From assembly GCA_019635275.1 (NCBI GenBank), contig JAHBZV010000002.1, positions 1-64,000 of the forward strand: a stretch of DNA of 64,000 nucleotides, in the 5' to 3' direction. This document shows positions 63,784 through 64,000 of the stretch, piece by piece (positions within the stretch are counted from its first letter, which is position 1; every line of letters starts with the position of its first letter). Below the pieces are notes generated by a model. The model saw only the letters and a list, made by a program, of their open reading frames with translations. It was not told where the DNA came from and ran no database searches. The DNA is from Burkholderiaceae bacterium (GTDB lineage Bacteria > Pseudomonadota > Gammaproteobacteria > Burkholderiales > Burkholderiaceae_E). Position numbers and translations under genes: made by a program.

Positions 63784-64000
63784 TTATCCGCCTGCCGCAA
63801 CGATGGTGCCCCGCGCGACGCAACGCCGGTGTCGCTCGTCGACGCGATTGGCGAACCACTCGGTGGTGAGCTTGCGCGTGATCTTCGGGCTTTGTAGCGC
63901 GATGCGCGGCACCACCGCGCGAGGCAGCGGCCGGCCCGCGGCGGCGTCCGCGAGCTCGAACACGCGCCGGTACAGCGCGCCGCGCTCGAACTCCGCGCCC
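63784..64000 (-). CDS. 3' end of a gene cut by the window edge, DUF1615-like
   Basis: On the minus strand an open frame runs in from beyond base 64000 to a TAA at 63784-63786, giving 72 residues: [52 protein letters not shown]. The helical, basic tail with [14 protein letters not shown] resembles the C-terminus of DUF1615 envelope lipoproteins, a tentative assignment. It lies 73 bases upstream of cysK in the same direction. Confidence 0.55.
   Translation of the reverse strand, partial: GAEFERGALYRRVFELADAAAGRPLPRAVVPRIALQSPKITRKLTTEWFANRVDERHRRCVARGTIVAAGG

Overview
The window is about 70% GC and almost fully coding. The genes recognised, and in particular the linked set of pteridine reductase, folB, ttcA, glmU and glmS, point to a betaproteobacterium of the order Burkholderiales. 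This is inferred from gene content and synteny; no rRNA or marker tree was available.

Layout. 1-9.7 kb is housekeeping: lytic transglycosylase, epimerase, cca, a MidA/acyltransferase block, then pteridine reductase-folB-ttcA. 9.7-27.6 kb is a catabolic and redox island. A divergent AraC regulator faces a run of 14 tightly packed plus-strand genes. These are a tryptophan-tryptophylquinone (TTQ) amine dehydrogenase set in the order of aauBEDA (heavy chain, MauE, MauD, light chain), an envelope module (DUF1329, DUF1302 porin, MMPL/RND permease, TerB-like, YCF48-like), an aldehyde dehydrogenase, a small cytochrome c, two MauG/CcpA-type di-heme proteins, and a qNOR-like protein. The last protein carries the substitutions expected of a nitric oxide dismutase: an FeB-ligand His is Asn, an active-site Glu is Gln, and the quinol-site Glu and Asp are missing.

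27.7-36.3 kb holds two divergent units: class III aminotransferase, HAD hydrolase and a split PEP-synthase-like phosphotransferase on the minus strand, against aldehyde dehydrogenase, APC permease and MarR on the plus strand. Palindromic candidate operators lie between them. 36.3-47.9 kb contains a cytochrome b5/flavo-reductase/TDT-transporter operon, rhomboid, DegQ-type protease, secreted proteins, UbiB, a sodium:solute symporter and a lipoprotein. 48-51.2 kb is glmU-glmS.

51.2-55.4 kb shows a duplicated glmS/maiA junction. The first copy has intact glmS and a decayed maiA remnant; the second has a 3' glmS scrap and intact maiA. Between them sit three extra genes: a nitrobindin-like heme-binding barrel, DUF488, and a Rieske-FAD reductase. 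54.7-60.9 kb is a maleylacetoacetate isomerase, fumarylacetoacetase-type hydrolase, TRAP transporter and VOC cluster with a divergent LysR. 61-62.7 kb is a polysaccharide flippase behind a near-consensus sigma-54 promoter, followed by cysK and the 3' end of a cell-envelope gene cut by the window edge.

Working model. The aau-like operon would take up a hydrophobic amine, oxidise it in the periplasm to an aldehyde and convert that to an acid. The MauG-like and Nod-like proteins at its end raise the possibility that NO-derived oxygen supports TTQ maturation under low oxygen. That link is inference; the gene order and residue changes are seen directly.
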